From Geodermatophilus saharensis (GTDB taxonomy: Bacteria; Actinomycetota; Actinomycetes; Mycobacteriales; Geodermatophilaceae): a stretch of DNA of 64,000 bases. Position numbers and translations under genes: made by a program. The stretch lies in NCBI RefSeq assembly GCF_900188205.1, contig NZ_FZOH01000010.1:85481-149480 (forward strand), written 5' to 3'. The notes below the pieces were generated by a model. That model was not told the DNA's origin. It made no database searches and worked only from the letters and a program-made list of their open reading frames with translations. Below are positions 48,794 through 57,474 of this stretch, piece by piece (positions within the stretch are counted from its first letter, which is position 1; each line of letters opens with the position of its first letter).

Positions 48794-49459
48794 ATGAGCA
48801 CGCCCCTCGTCGCGGTCCTCGACGTCGACGGCACCCTGGTCGACACCGACTACCAGCACGCGCTCGCCTGGTACCGGGCGTTCCGCTCGCTGGGGGAGAC
48901 GTTCCCGGTCTGGCGCATCCACCGGCTCATCGGCATGGGTGGGGACCAGCTCGTCGAGGCCATCGGCGGCGAGGAGCTCGACCAGCGCATCGGCGACCGG
49001 GCGCGGGAGAGCTGGGTCGAGGAGTTCGACGCGCTCCTGCCGGAGGTCGCGCCGCTGCCCGGCGCCCGGGACCTGCTGGTGGGCCTGCGCGAGCGGGAGC
49101 ACCGGGTGGTGCTGGCCAGCTCCGGCAAGCCGCACCACGTCGACCACTACCTCGACCTGCTCGACGCGCGCGACGTCGCCGAGGCGTGGATCACCAGCGG
49201 GGACGTCGAGGCGACCGAGCCCGCGCCGGACCTGCTGCAGGTGGCGCTGCGCGAGCTCGGGGAGCCGGAGGGCGCCCGCAGCGTCGTGGTCGGTGACCCG
49301 GTGTGGGACGTGGAGGCGGCGGCGAACGCCGGGATGCCCGCGGTCGCGGTGCGCTCGGGGGGCGCCGGCGACGAGGAGCTGCGGGAGGCCGGCGCGGTCG
49401 GGGTCTTCGACACCCCGGGCGAGCTGCTCGCCGGCCTCGGCGGCACCCCCCTCGCGTGA
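48794..49459 (+). CDS. HAD-superfamily phosphatase (Gph/PGMB type)
   Basis: A 221-residue HAD hydrolase of subclass I with a helical cap. Motif I is LDVDGTLVDTD, motif II LASSGKPHHV (Ser), motif III the Lys region near the STEPAPDL-like stretch ATEPAPDLL, and motif IV VVGDPVWDVEAA. Members cleave phosphoglycolate or sugar phosphates such as beta-phosphoglucomutase substrates. The stop overlaps the next gene (GTGA). Given the downstream glucosyl-phosphoglycerate genes, a phosphatase here could act in compatible-solute synthesis, but this is speculation. Confidence 0.85.
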   Translation: MSTPLVAVLDVDGTLVDTDYQHALAWYRAFRSLGETFPVWRIHRLIGMGGDQLVEAIGGEELDQRIGDRARESWVEEFDALLPEVAPLPGARDLLVGLREREHRVVLASSGKPHHVDHYLDLLDARDVAEAWITSGDVEATEPAPDLLQVALRELGEPEGARSVVVGDPVWDVEAAANAGMPAVAVRSGGAGDEELREAGAVGVFDTPGELLAGLGGTPLA

Positions 49460-50412
49460 CGCTGCGGGCCGGCCTGGTCGGCGCCGGTGGTGTGGGCGCC
49501 CGGCACGGGCGCACGCTCAGCGGCCTCGACGGCGTGGAGCTGGTGGGGATCGCCGACGCGGTCCCCGCCGCGGGGGCCGCGCTCGCGGCCGAGCTCGGCG
49601 TGCCCGCCCTCGGGGTCGACGAGCTGCTGCGCGCCGGGGTCAACGCGGTGTGGCTGTGCGTGCCCCCGTTCGCGCACGGGGAGCTCGAGCTCGCGGTGGT
49701 CCGCGCCGGGCTGCCGCTGTTCGTGGAGAAGCCGCTGGGCACCGGTCTCGCCGTCGCCGAGGAGGTGGCCGCCGCCGTCGCCGCGGCCGGCCTGCCGACG
49801 GCGACCGGCTACCACTGGCGGCACCTGGACACCGTCGCCGCGGCGCGGGCGGTCTGCGCGGCGCACCCCCCGCGGCTGGTGTCGCTGAGCTGGTACGACA
49901 AGGTGCCGCCGCCGGCGTGGTGGGCGCGGGCCGAGCGGTCCGGCGGGCAGGTGGTCGAGCAGGCCACGCACGTGCTGGACCTGGCCCGCGTGCTCGCCGG
50001 CGAGGTGGACGAGGTCGAGGCGGTGGCCGCGCCGTCGTCGGACCCGTCGTCCCGGGACGTCGACGACGCCACCGCGGCGCTGCTGCGCTTCGCCTCCGGG
50101 GCGGTGGGCACGCTGACCGCCGCGTGCGTGCAGCCGGCCAGGACCCGCGCCGGCCTCGAGCTCTCCTGCCCGGGCGCGGCGGTGGAGCTCACCGAGACGT
50201 CGCTGACCGTGACGACGGCGGAGGGCGCCGAGCACCGCGAGCCGGCCGTGGACGCCCGCACCGCCGTCGACCGGGCCTTCGTCGACCTGGTGGTCTCCGG
50301 CGTCCGCGCCGAGGGCCTGGTCGACTACGCCGAGGCGCTGCGCACCCACCGCCTCGCCGTCGCCGTCGCCGAGTCGGCCAGGACCGGGTCGCGGGTGCGG
50401 CTGGACGCCTGA
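49456..50412 (+). CDS. Gfo/Idh/MocA-family oxidoreductase
   Basis: A 318-residue NAD(P)-dependent sugar-type oxidoreductase. The Rossmann start is RAGLVGAGGVGARHGRTLS; FVEKPLGTGLAVAEE is the family's EKP motif with the catalytic Lys, and YHWRHLDTVAAAR and QATHVLDLARVLAGEVDEV follow. GTG 49456 overlaps the upstream HAD stop by GTGA. Its last 88 bases are antisense to the C terminus of the convergent glycosyltransferase. The substrate, probably a polyol or sugar, is unknown. Confidence 0.87.
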   Translation: MTLRAGLVGAGGVGARHGRTLSGLDGVELVGIADAVPAAGAALAAELGVPALGVDELLRAGVNAVWLCVPPFAHGELELAVVRAGLPLFVEKPLGTGLAVAEEVAAAVAAAGLPTATGYHWRHLDTVAAARAVCAAHPPRLVSLSWYDKVPPPAWWARAERSGGQVVEQATHVLDLARVLAGEVDEVEAVAAPSSDPSSRDVDDATAALLRFASGAVGTLTAACVQPARTRAGLELSCPGAAVELTETSLTVTTAEGAEHREPAVDARTAVDRAFVDLVVSGVRAEGLVDYAEALRTHRLAVAVAESARTGSRVRLDA

Positions 50413-51551
50413 GCGGCGCGCCGCAGCACCTCGCCGTAGAGCCGCTCGTAGGCCGCGGCCATGACGGCGGGGGCGAACCGCCGGCGCCCCTCCTCCGCGC
50501 AGGCCCGCGGGTCGAGGGTCCCGACCCGGCGCAGCGCCGCGGCCAGGCCCGCCTCGTCGTCGGCGAGGAACCCGGTGCGGCCGTCGTCGACGAGCGTGGG
50601 CAGGCACCCACGGGGCGTGGCGACCACCGGCGTGCCGGCGGCCAGCGCCTCGCACACCGCCGTCGCCCCCGGTTCGTCCCACCGCACCGGCGACAGCAGC
50701 GCACGCGCGCGGCGCAGCAGGTCGGCCTTCGCCTCCCCGGCCACGCTGCCCACCCAGCGGGCGCGGTCGCCGTCGAGCAGCGGGGCCACGTGCTCGCGGA
50801 ACCACGCGACGTCGGGGTGGCCCAGCGCCGGGTGCCCGGGGACGGCGAGCGCGGCGTCGAGGGCGGCGCGGTCGGCGAGGGGCCCGACCGGCCCGGCCAG
50901 CACCACCGGGACGCCCGCGGCGGCCGCGGCCCGCACCGCGGTGTCGGTGCCCTTGAGCTCGCAGAGGCGGGCGAGGACGAGGACGGCGTCGTCGCGCTCC
51001 TCGCGGGGCAGTGGCGGGCGCCCGTCCACCGGCACCGACAGCGGCACCGCGCCCAGCGTCTGCCGGCGCATCCGCTCCGGCCCGCGGGCCACCTGGCTGT
51101 CGGACACGCCGGCGAAGAACACCCGGCCGCGGCCGTCGAAGCGCTCGTAGAAGTCGGCGTTGCGGCGCACGTCCCAGTGCAGCGTGTGCAGCACCGGGGG
51201 AGCGGCCGGCCCGAGCGCGCCGAGCAGCGCCGGGCCGACGACCTCCAGGTGGGTGTGCACCAGGTCGAAGGGCTCGGCGGCGCTCGTGAGGGCCTCGGCC
51301 ACCACGAGCGCGTGGGCGTGCGCGGTGCCCACCACGTGCGCGTAGGGCGCGCCCAGCCGGTCGAACCGGCCGGCGGGGAAGGCGCTGACCAGCCCGTCGA
51401 CGGGCAGCGGGGAGTCGCCCGGCGCGGCGAGGACGACGGTGTGCCCGCGGGCACGCAGCTCCGTGGTCAGCGTCGCCACCACGTTCTCCAGCCCGCCGTA
51501 GCCGGACGGCGGCACCGGCAGCCACGGGCCGCTGTCCATGAGGATCCTCAC
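50325..51551 (-). CDS. Family 4-type glycosyltransferase
   Basis: A 408-residue GT-B glycosyltransferase. The N-terminal domain starts VRILMDSGPWLPVPPSGYGGLENVVATLTTEL, with a Gly-rich loop that binds the donor. The donor site in the C-terminal half includes LCELKGTDTAVRAA, PVRWDEPGATAVCEALAAGTPVVA and PRGCLPTLVDD. Its GTG forms a GTGA overlap with the upstream GpgS gene, so it shares a transcript with it. The final 29 codons run into the antisense strand of the Gfo/Idh/MocA gene before reaching TAG, so the tail (SSRTRDPVLADSATATARRW) has no match to the family and is probably extra. Confidence 0.84.
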   Translation of the reverse strand: MRILMDSGPWLPVPPSGYGGLENVVATLTTELRARGHTVVLAAPGDSPLPVDGLVSAFPAGRFDRLGAPYAHVVGTAHAHALVVAEALTSAAEPFDLVHTHLEVVGPALLGALGPAAPPVLHTLHWDVRRNADFYERFDGRGRVFFAGVSDSQVARGPERMRRQTLGAVPLSVPVDGRPPLPREERDDAVLVLARLCELKGTDTAVRAAAAAGVPVVLAGPVGPLADRAALDAALAVPGHPALGHPDVAWFREHVAPLLDGDRARWVGSVAGEAKADLLRRARALLSPVRWDEPGATAVCEALAAGTPVVATPRGCLPTLVDDGRTGFLADDEAGLAAALRRVGTLDPRACAEEGRRRFAPAVMAAAYERLYGEVLRRAAQASSRTRDPVLADSATATARRWVRSASA

Positions 51552-52504
51552 GAGCGGCCCCGCCCGGCCGCCGGCCGCACGGTGCGCATCGGTGGCCGCT
51601 CGGTCACCGCGACGTCCCAGCTCACCGCCTCCACGCCGTCGGCGGTGCGCAGGAACTGCAGCAGCTCCGGGGAGGGGCTGCCGGTGCCGGGCCGGCGGGC
51701 GATCGCGGTCTGCAGGATCTGCCCTGCCATGCGGCCGAGGGCGGCGTCGGACTGGTGGCCGTGCGTGCGGGTGCCGAGGTCGACCTGCGCGAGCGCGTCC
51801 ACCCCGGCCAGCCCGGCCAGGTCGACGAGCAGGCCGAACTCCACGCCGTAGCCGGAGACGAAGGGCACCCGCTCGAGCAGCTCGCGGCGGCCGGCGTACT
51901 CCCCGCCCAGCGGCTGCACGAAGCCCGACAGCTCGGGCCACCAGGCGTTGAGCAGCGGCCGGGCGAGCAGCTCGGTCACCCGGCCGCCGCCGGAGGGGAC
52001 GATGCCCTCGGTCGTGACCAGCGGGCGGTCGTAGAGCGCCTTGACGTAGCCGATCCCCGGGTCGGTGAGCAGCGGGCCGAGCAGGCCGACGACGAACTGC
52101 GGGTCGAACCCGACCAGGTCGGCGTCGACGAAGACGACCAGGTCGCCGCTGGTGGCGTGCAGCCCCTTCCACAGCGCCTCGCCCTTGCCCGGCACCCGGC
52201 CGTGGGCGGGCAGCACGGTGGCGGTGTCGACGACCCGCGCCCCGGCCGCCGCGGCGACGGCGGCGGTGCGGTCGGCCGACCCGCTGTCGACGACGACCAC
52301 CTCGTCGACCAGCGGCGCGTCCCGGACCAGCGCCTCGTGGATGGCGGCGACGATCGCGCCGACGGTCGGCTCCTCGTCCAGCGCGGGCAGGACGACGCTG
52401 ACGGTGCTGCCCCGGGACCGCTTGGCCCCGGCCAGGTCGGCCGCGGTCCAGCTGGCCGCGGTGTAGGTGCGCCGGCTCAGCCACCGGCGGACGTCAGGCC
52501 GCAT
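51548..52504 (-). CDS. gpgS: Glucosyl-3-phosphoglycerate synthase (second of tandem pair)
   Basis: A 318-residue GT-A glycosyltransferase (GT81) that joins UDP-glucose to 3-phosphoglycerate. It shows MRPDVRRWLSRRTY, VSVVLPALDEEPTV (UDP-binding), GKGEALWKGL, the metal-binding DAD in VFVDADLVG, FVQPLGGEYAGRR and FVSGYGVEFGLLVDL. In mycobacteria GpgS starts methylglucose lipopolysaccharide synthesis; in others it leads to glucosylglycerate as a compatible solute. ATG 52504 has GGGGAG upstream. It lies 160 bases from a close paralogue and overlaps the glycosyltransferase downstream. Confidence 0.93.
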   Translation of the reverse strand: MRPDVRRWLSRRTYTAASWTAADLAGAKRSRGSTVSVVLPALDEEPTVGAIVAAIHEALVRDAPLVDEVVVVDSGSADRTAAVAAAAGARVVDTATVLPAHGRVPGKGEALWKGLHATSGDLVVFVDADLVGFDPQFVVGLLGPLLTDPGIGYVKALYDRPLVTTEGIVPSGGGRVTELLARPLLNAWWPELSGFVQPLGGEYAGRRELLERVPFVSGYGVEFGLLVDLAGLAGVDALAQVDLGTRTHGHQSDAALGRMAGQILQTAIARRPGTGSPSPELLQFLRTADGVEAVSWDVAVTERPPMRTVRPAAGRGRS

Positions 52505-52663
52505 GGGTCGTCTCCCCATGGTCGGGTGCCGGCACCCCCGCCGACACGGGACCCCCGTCGCGACAGGATGCCGTACGGCGCCCCCGGTGGCACCCCTCCG
52601 TCGCCGGGGCGTCCGGAGGGCGTCCTCGCAGGTGGCGGCGCTGCGGGTCCCGGGGACCGGGTC

Positions 52664-53638
52664 TCAGACGGCCCCGGCGCGGCCGGCCCGGTACTCGGGG
52701 ACGGTCGTCATCGGCGGCCGCTCGTCGACGGCCACGGGGGTGCTCACCGGCGTGAAACCGGTGCCGTCGCCGCGGAACTGGGTGAGCAGCCCGCCGGCGC
52801 CGGCGGACCCGGCCCGGCTGCGGGCAAGCACCGCCGAGACCACCTGCCCGGCCATCCGGCCCAGGGCCTCCTGGTCCTGGGAGGTGTGCCGGCGCACCCC
52901 GAGGTCGACCTGCGCCAGACCGCCCAGGCCCAGCAGCCCGAGCAGGTCGACCAGCAGGCCCACCTCCACCCCGTAGCCGGAGAGGAACGGCACCTGCTCC
53001 AGGGCCCCGCGGCGGCCGGCGTACTCCCCGCCCAGCGGCTGGACGAACCCGGCGAGCTCCGGCCACAGCGCGTTGAGCAGCGGCCGGGCGGTGAGCTCGG
53101 TGACCCGGCCCCCGCCGGCCGGCGTGGAGCGGCCGCCGACCTCCAGCGGGCGGGTGTAGCAGCCCTTGACGTAGCCGACCTGCGGATCGGCCAGCAGCGG
53201 CGCGAGCAGCCCCGGCACGTAGTGCGACACGTCGCCGAGCAGGTCGGCGTCGAGGAAGACCAGCAGGTCGCCGTCGGTGGCGGCCAGCGCCTTCCACAGC
53301 GCCTCGCCCTTGCCCGGCCGCGACCCGTGGGCCGGCAGCACGGCGGCGGCGGCGACGACCTCGGCGCCGGCGGCGCGGGCGACCTGCGCGGTGCGGTCGG
53401 TGGAGTCGGAGTCGACGACGAGCACCTCGTCGACCAGCGGCACGGCCCGCACCCACCGCTCGACCAGGTCGGCGACCAGCCCGCCGACGGTCGCCTCCTC
53501 GTCCCGCGCGGGCAGCACCACGCTGACCCGGTGCCCGCCGCGGCGCTTGGCCAGCAGCAGCGCGTCGACGTCGACGTCGGCGAGGGAGCGGACGGTGGAG
53601 GTGCGGCCGGAGAACCAGGCGCGGGCGTCGGGTCGCAT
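52664..53638 (-). CDS. gpgS: Glucosyl-3-phosphoglycerate synthase (first of tandem pair)
   Basis: A 324-residue paralogue of the downstream gpgS gene. It shares MRPDARAWFSGRTST, VSVVLPARDEEATV, GKGEALWKAL, VFLDADLLG, PLLNALWPELAGFVQPLGGEYAGRR and FLSGYGVEVGLLVDL. The middle differs: here the acceptor-side loop reads GDVSHYVPGLLAPLLADPQVGYVKGCYTRP against GFDPQFVVGLLGPLLTDPGIGYVKALYDRP. The C termini are divergent but end alike in ERPPM-R/T-TV. Tandem duplication is clear; one copy may have changed acceptor or donor. The start is at the conserved MRPD. Confidence 0.92.
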   Translation of the reverse strand: MRPDARAWFSGRTSTVRSLADVDVDALLLAKRRGGHRVSVVLPARDEEATVGGLVADLVERWVRAVPLVDEVLVVDSDSTDRTAQVARAAGAEVVAAAAVLPAHGSRPGKGEALWKALAATDGDLLVFLDADLLGDVSHYVPGLLAPLLADPQVGYVKGCYTRPLEVGGRSTPAGGGRVTELTARPLLNALWPELAGFVQPLGGEYAGRRGALEQVPFLSGYGVEVGLLVDLLGLLGLGGLAQVDLGVRRHTSQDQEALGRMAGQVVSAVLARSRAGSAGAGGLLTQFRGDGTGFTPVSTPVAVDERPPMTTVPEYRAGRAGAV

Positions 53639-53719
53639 CGGCCCACTGTCGTGGAGACCCGGCCGGCGTCGCCACGGGCGCAGCACGTGTTCACGCACCC
53701 GTAGCCGGGAGGTCACCGG

Positions 53720-55879
53720 TCAGACGCGGCTGCGGTCGGCCTCGTACAGGGCGGTGACGCTGAGCGGGCCGACAGCCGCGCCGGCGCCGTCGGGCTCGGG
53801 GTGGCCGAGCTCGGTGAGCCAGCCGCGCAGCACGCGGTGCAGGTGCTCGGCGCCGACGATCTCGCCGGGCGGGGTCAGCTGCCGCGGGTGGGCGAGGAAG
53901 CCGCGCTGCTGCGGGCCGCCGAGCCCGCCGTGGGAGCCCACGTGCGGCTCGAAGGGCGAGGCCTCGTCGGTGTCGGGGTCGTAGCGGCTGTTGACCATCA
54001 GGTCGGGGCAGTGCGGGAAGCCCGACACCCGCGCCACCAGTGCGGGCGCGTGCTCGCCGTAGGGGACCAGGGGGTCCGCGCCGACGACCACCCCGGAGTC
54101 GAGTCGGTGCAGGCCGTCGCGGCCGAGCACGACCGGCCCGTGCTCCTCGGAGTGCACCAGCACGAACCCGACGCCGTCGTGGTCGACCAGGACGGGCAGC
54201 AGGTCGGGCCAGTGCCGCTCGATCTCCTCCAGCGGCACGCGGCCGGGCAGGTCGGCGAAGGAGATGCCCGCGGTGTGACCGGAGACGACGACCACCACGC
54301 CCGGCGCCACCCGCGCGACCTGGCCGGGGCGCCCCGACGGCGTCCGGTGCCGGTGCTCGGTGGCCCCGGCGCTCTCCACCCGCTCGCGCAGCCGACGGGC
54401 GATCGGGCCCGGCCCCGACGCCGCCTCGGCCAGCGCCGAGGCGACCTGCCAGCCCTCGGCGGCGCGGCGGCTGTCGCGCGGCTCGGGCCCGCGGTGGTCG
54501 GGCGCGGGGGACCCGCCGCAGTGCCGGCCCACGAACGCCTCGATCGTCTCGCCGAACCGCTGCGCGAAGGCCTCGCCCTGGGTCTGGCCGTGGTCGGACA
54601 GCAGCACCAGGTGGTAGTCCCGCGGGGCCAGCTGGCCGGCGCGGGCCAGCCGCCCGATCTGCTGGTCGATGCTGCGCAGCACCTCGAGGGTGTCGAAGCG
54701 CTCCACGCCGCTGTGGTGGGCCACCTCGTCGTAGCCGAGGAAGTCGGCGTAGACGACCGGCCGCCCGGCCAGCATGTCCTCGAGGATCGCCGCGACGACG
54801 ACGTCGCGGGCGATGACCGTCGTCCCCGGCCGGGCCAGCGGGTAGATCCCGCCGCGGCTGACCCGGGGGCGGACGTCGGCGCGCCGCTGCCGGGCCGCGG
54901 CGGCCAGCTCCCGGTAGACGTCGACCAGCGAGACGCCCAGCGTGCGGATCGCGTTCACCGGGTTGGCGAAGTAGGCGTAGTAGCCCGCGCCGACCCGCTC
55001 GCGGCGCCGTCCGGCCCGGCGGGTGGTGACCAGCGGCAGCGAGCTCATCGTCAGGCTGACGTGCGGCGCGTCACCGCTGAACAGGTTCCCGCGGCTGGCG
55101 CCCCCGCCGGCCAGCAGCCCGCGCCCGTCGGAGTGGCGGCGCTCGACCTCGGCGGCGTCGGCCGGGTGCGAGACCTGCACGACGTGGTCGCGGTCCTTCT
55201 CGTAGTAGCGGAACCCGACGACGTCGTGGTTGGAGCCGTGCAGGATGCCGCAGACCGAGGCGCCGGTCTGCGAGCTCCAGTCGGTGTGCCAGCTGGTCAG
55301 GGCGTGGCTGCCCGAGCGCAGCCAGGCGGCGAGGGTGGGCATCGACCCGTCGCGGACGGCGCGGCGGGCGGTGTCGGCGCCCAGGCCGTCGATCTGCAGG
55401 AACAGCACGCCCGGCGGGGAGGGCGCGGCCGCCCCGGAGGCGGCGGCGCGGCGGCGGGCGCGGCGGAAGAACACCTCGTCCTCGTCGATGGCCAGCGCGC
55501 TGTTGACCACCGCCGTCACCGCGGCCATCGCGACGACGACCAGCACGCCGGTGCGCAGGTCGGCCACCCGCACCCCGGGGATGGCGAAGGAGACCGCCAG
55601 CACCGCCGCGCCCAGCAGCAGGAAGCTGCCCAGGCCCAGGGTGAACAACGCCAGCGGCAGCGCGACCCGCATGACCAGCGGCCAGACCACCCCGGCGAGC
55701 ACGCCGAGCAGCAGCGCGGCCAGCGGCGGCTGCCACCAGCTGCCCATCTCGAAGCCCTCGAGCCAGCGGTCGAGGGCGACGAGGGCGAGGGTGGTGAGCA
55801 GCCAGGTCAGCAGGACGCGGGCCGGCGCCCGCCCGCGGCCGAGCATCCGGCCGCCGCCGCGTCCGGGGGAGCGGGTCAC
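53720..55879 (-). CDS. Holin-like membrane domain fused to a nucleotide pyrophosphatase/phosphodiesterase
   Basis: A 719-residue fusion. Residues about 20-125 form four membrane helices of the phage holin 4_2/Mycobacterium-type family (LLTWLLTTLALVALDRW to VMAAVTAVVNSALAIDEDE). The rest is a type I phosphodiesterase/alkaline-phosphatase-fold domain: GVLFLQIDGLGAD (metal Asp), TDWSSQTGASVCGILHG (nucleophile Thr or Ser), VVYADFLGYDEVAHHSGVERF, and LLSDHGQTQGEAF (Asp-His). GTG 55879 overlaps the stop of the upstream DedA-like gene by GTGA. The active site probably lies on one membrane face and may act on a lipid-linked or polyol phosphate. Its substrate is unknown. Confidence 0.82.
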   Translation of the reverse strand: MTRSPGRGGGRMLGRGRAPARVLLTWLLTTLALVALDRWLEGFEMGSWWQPPLAALLLGVLAGVVWPLVMRVALPLALFTLGLGSFLLLGAAVLAVSFAIPGVRVADLRTGVLVVVAMAAVTAVVNSALAIDEDEVFFRRARRRAAASGAAAPSPPGVLFLQIDGLGADTARRAVRDGSMPTLAAWLRSGSHALTSWHTDWSSQTGASVCGILHGSNHDVVGFRYYEKDRDHVVQVSHPADAAEVERRHSDGRGLLAGGGASRGNLFSGDAPHVSLTMSSLPLVTTRRAGRRRERVGAGYYAYFANPVNAIRTLGVSLVDVYRELAAAARQRRADVRPRVSRGGIYPLARPGTTVIARDVVVAAILEDMLAGRPVVYADFLGYDEVAHHSGVERFDTLEVLRSIDQQIGRLARAGQLAPRDYHLVLLSDHGQTQGEAFAQRFGETIEAFVGRHCGGSPAPDHRGPEPRDSRRAAEGWQVASALAEAASGPGPIARRLRERVESAGATEHRHRTPSGRPGQVARVAPGVVVVVSGHTAGISFADLPGRVPLEEIERHWPDLLPVLVDHDGVGFVLVHSEEHGPVVLGRDGLHRLDSGVVVGADPLVPYGEHAPALVARVSGFPHCPDLMVNSRYDPDTDEASPFEPHVGSHGGLGGPQQRGFLAHPRQLTPPGEIVGAEHLHRVLRGWLTELGHPEPDGAGAAVGPLSVTALYEADRSRV

Positions 55880-56559
55880 GACGCGGGGCCGCACGGGGTG
55901 GCCGGGGCGGGGGCGTCGTCGTCGGCGTCGTCCGGTCCGTCGCCGGGGCCGCCCGGCTGCTCGGCCGCGTGCCGGCGCCGGCGGGACTGCACGAGGTTGA
56001 GGACCGCGCCGACCAGCAGCACCAGCAGGGTGGCCACCAGCGTGGCGAGCAGCGGGTTGTCGAAGACGCCGCCGCTGGCCACGCCGATCAGCGCGTAGGC
56101 GACCGCCCACAGCGTGGCGGCCAGCAGCGAGGCCGGCAGCAGCCGCCGCCACGGGTAGGTCAGCGCCCCGGCGGCGAGCAGCACCGGGATGCGCCCGGCC
56201 GGCAGCAGCCGCCCGGCGACGATGATCTGCCAGCCGTGCCGGCGGAACTGCTCGCGCACCTCCTCGATCCGGTCGGCGTGCTGGCCGCGGGCCACCCAGC
56301 GCACCGCCGCCGGCCCGCCGAAGCGGCAGACGGCGAACGTGGCGACGTCACCGATCCAGGCACCCAGCGTGGCCAGCACCAGCACGGGCACGATGTCGAG
56401 CTGCCCGTCGCTGGTGGCCAGGGCCGCCGCGGCGCCGACGACGGCCCCGGTGGGGACGACGGGCACCAGCGAGCCGAGCAGGACGCCGCCGAAGACGACG
56501 GGGTAGCCGAGGGAGGAGCCGTCGGTCCAGCCGGCCGCGACGGTGGTGGCGGCGCTCAC
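55876..56559 (-). CDS. DedA/VTT-family membrane protein
   Basis: A 227-residue protein of the VTT (SNARE-associated Golgi) family. About five helices, with the reentrant-loop region GSLVPVVPTGAVVGAAAALA, GAWIGDVATFAVCRFGG, and the Arg-containing GRLLPAGRIPVLLAAGAL typical of DedA proteins. Such proteins flip undecaprenyl phosphate or phospholipids. The C terminus is an acidic, disordered tail (PGGPGDGPDDADDDAPAP). It overlaps both neighbours by GTGA. Confidence 0.85.
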   Translation of the reverse strand: MSAATTVAAGWTDGSSLGYPVVFGGVLLGSLVPVVPTGAVVGAAAALATSDGQLDIVPVLVLATLGAWIGDVATFAVCRFGGPAAVRWVARGQHADRIEEVREQFRRHGWQIIVAGRLLPAGRIPVLLAAGALTYPWRRLLPASLLAATLWAVAYALIGVASGGVFDNPLLATLVATLLVLLVGAVLNLVQSRRRRHAAEQPGGPGDGPDDADDDAPAPATPCGPAS

Positions 56560-57365
56560 GGCGTCCCCGCGGCGGTGGGCAGGACGACCGGGTCCCCGGG
56601 CTCGGTGACCGCGACGGTGGTGGGCAGCCCGCGGGCGGCGACCGCGGCGGCGAAGCGCCGGGGCGGCTCGACGAGCAGCCGGCGGTAGCGGCGGCCCAGC
56701 CCCGGCACCGCCGTCGCGCCGGCCACGGCGAGGGTGCCCCAGTGCACCGGGACGGCGACCCGCGGGCGCACCCGGGCCACGGCCTCGGCGGCCCGGCGCG
56801 GATCGAGGTGCCCGGGGCCGAGGGTGGGGCCCCAGCCCCACACCGGCACCAGGGCGACGTCGACGCCGCGGTCGCCGACGTCGCTCATCCCGGCGAACAG
56901 GTCGGTGTCGCCGAGGGCGTAGACCGTGCTGCCCGCGCCCTCGACCAGGTGGCCGACCGCCCGCGTGTCGGGGCCGGCGGTCAGCCGCGGACCCCAGCGG
57001 TGGCCGCTGTGCCGCGCCGGGACGGCGGTGACCCGCAGGTCGTCGTGGGTCAGCGACTCACCGGGCGCGAGCTCGTCGACCCACCGCAGGCCCCTCGACC
57101 GCAGCCAGCCGCCCGCGCCCCGCGGCACGACGACGCGGACGCCCTCGCCCAGCAGCCGCAGCGAGGCCAGGTGGAGGTGGTCGCCGTGCAGGTGGCTGAC
57201 CAGCACGAGGTCGACCCCGGCCCAGGCCGACGCGGGCGGGGCGGCCGCGACCCGGCGCAGTGGCCCCGCGCCGCGGGTGAGCAGCGGGTCGGTGAGGACC
57301 GTGCTGCCGGCCAGCTCCACGCGGACCGTCGAGTGGCCGAGGTAGTGCAGCACCGGGTCACCCAC
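56556..57365 (-). CDS. Metallo-beta-lactamase-fold hydrolase
   Basis: A 269-residue Zn-dependent hydrolase of the MBL fold (UlaG/NAPE-PLD-like branch). The motif HLHGDHLHLA carries the first zinc ligands; later ligands lie in GHRWGPRLTAG and YALGDTDLFAG, and VPVHWGTL completes the site. The start YLGHSTVRVELAGSTVLTDPLL is characteristic. GTG 57365 is preceded at 6 bases by GATACT, so the first gene of this operon may be leaderless. It is followed without gap by the DedA-like and fusion genes. Confidence 0.87.
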   Translation of the reverse strand: MGDPVLHYLGHSTVRVELAGSTVLTDPLLTRGAGPLRRVAAAPPASAWAGVDLVLVSHLHGDHLHLASLRLLGEGVRVVVPRGAGGWLRSRGLRWVDELAPGESLTHDDLRVTAVPARHSGHRWGPRLTAGPDTRAVGHLVEGAGSTVYALGDTDLFAGMSDVGDRGVDVALVPVWGWGPTLGPGHLDPRRAAEAVARVRPRVAVPVHWGTLAVAGATAVPGLGRRYRRLLVEPPRRFAAAVAARGLPTTVAVTEPGDPVVLPTAAGTP

Positions 57366-57371
57366 GCGGCC

Positions 57372-57377
57372 AGTATC
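57372..57377 (-). promoter_or_regulatory. -10 box of a leaderless operon transcript
   Basis: GATACT on the minus strand, 6 bases before the GTG at 57365; first gene of the three-gene hydrolase/DedA/phosphodiesterase operon. Confidence 0.45.
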
Positions 57378-57474
57378 GACCCAGGCGGCGACGGAACCGG
57401 AGCGTTTCCGCGTGCCGCCCCGCCGCGGGCCCGGCGTGCCGTTCCGGGTGCGGCCGGGACGCGTGCGTCCCACC

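Noticed and set aside
52524..52537. GGGTGCCGGCACCC as another R2 repeat
   Set aside because: It has the ends but lacks the 14-base middle with the AGCGCT or TCGCGA core.
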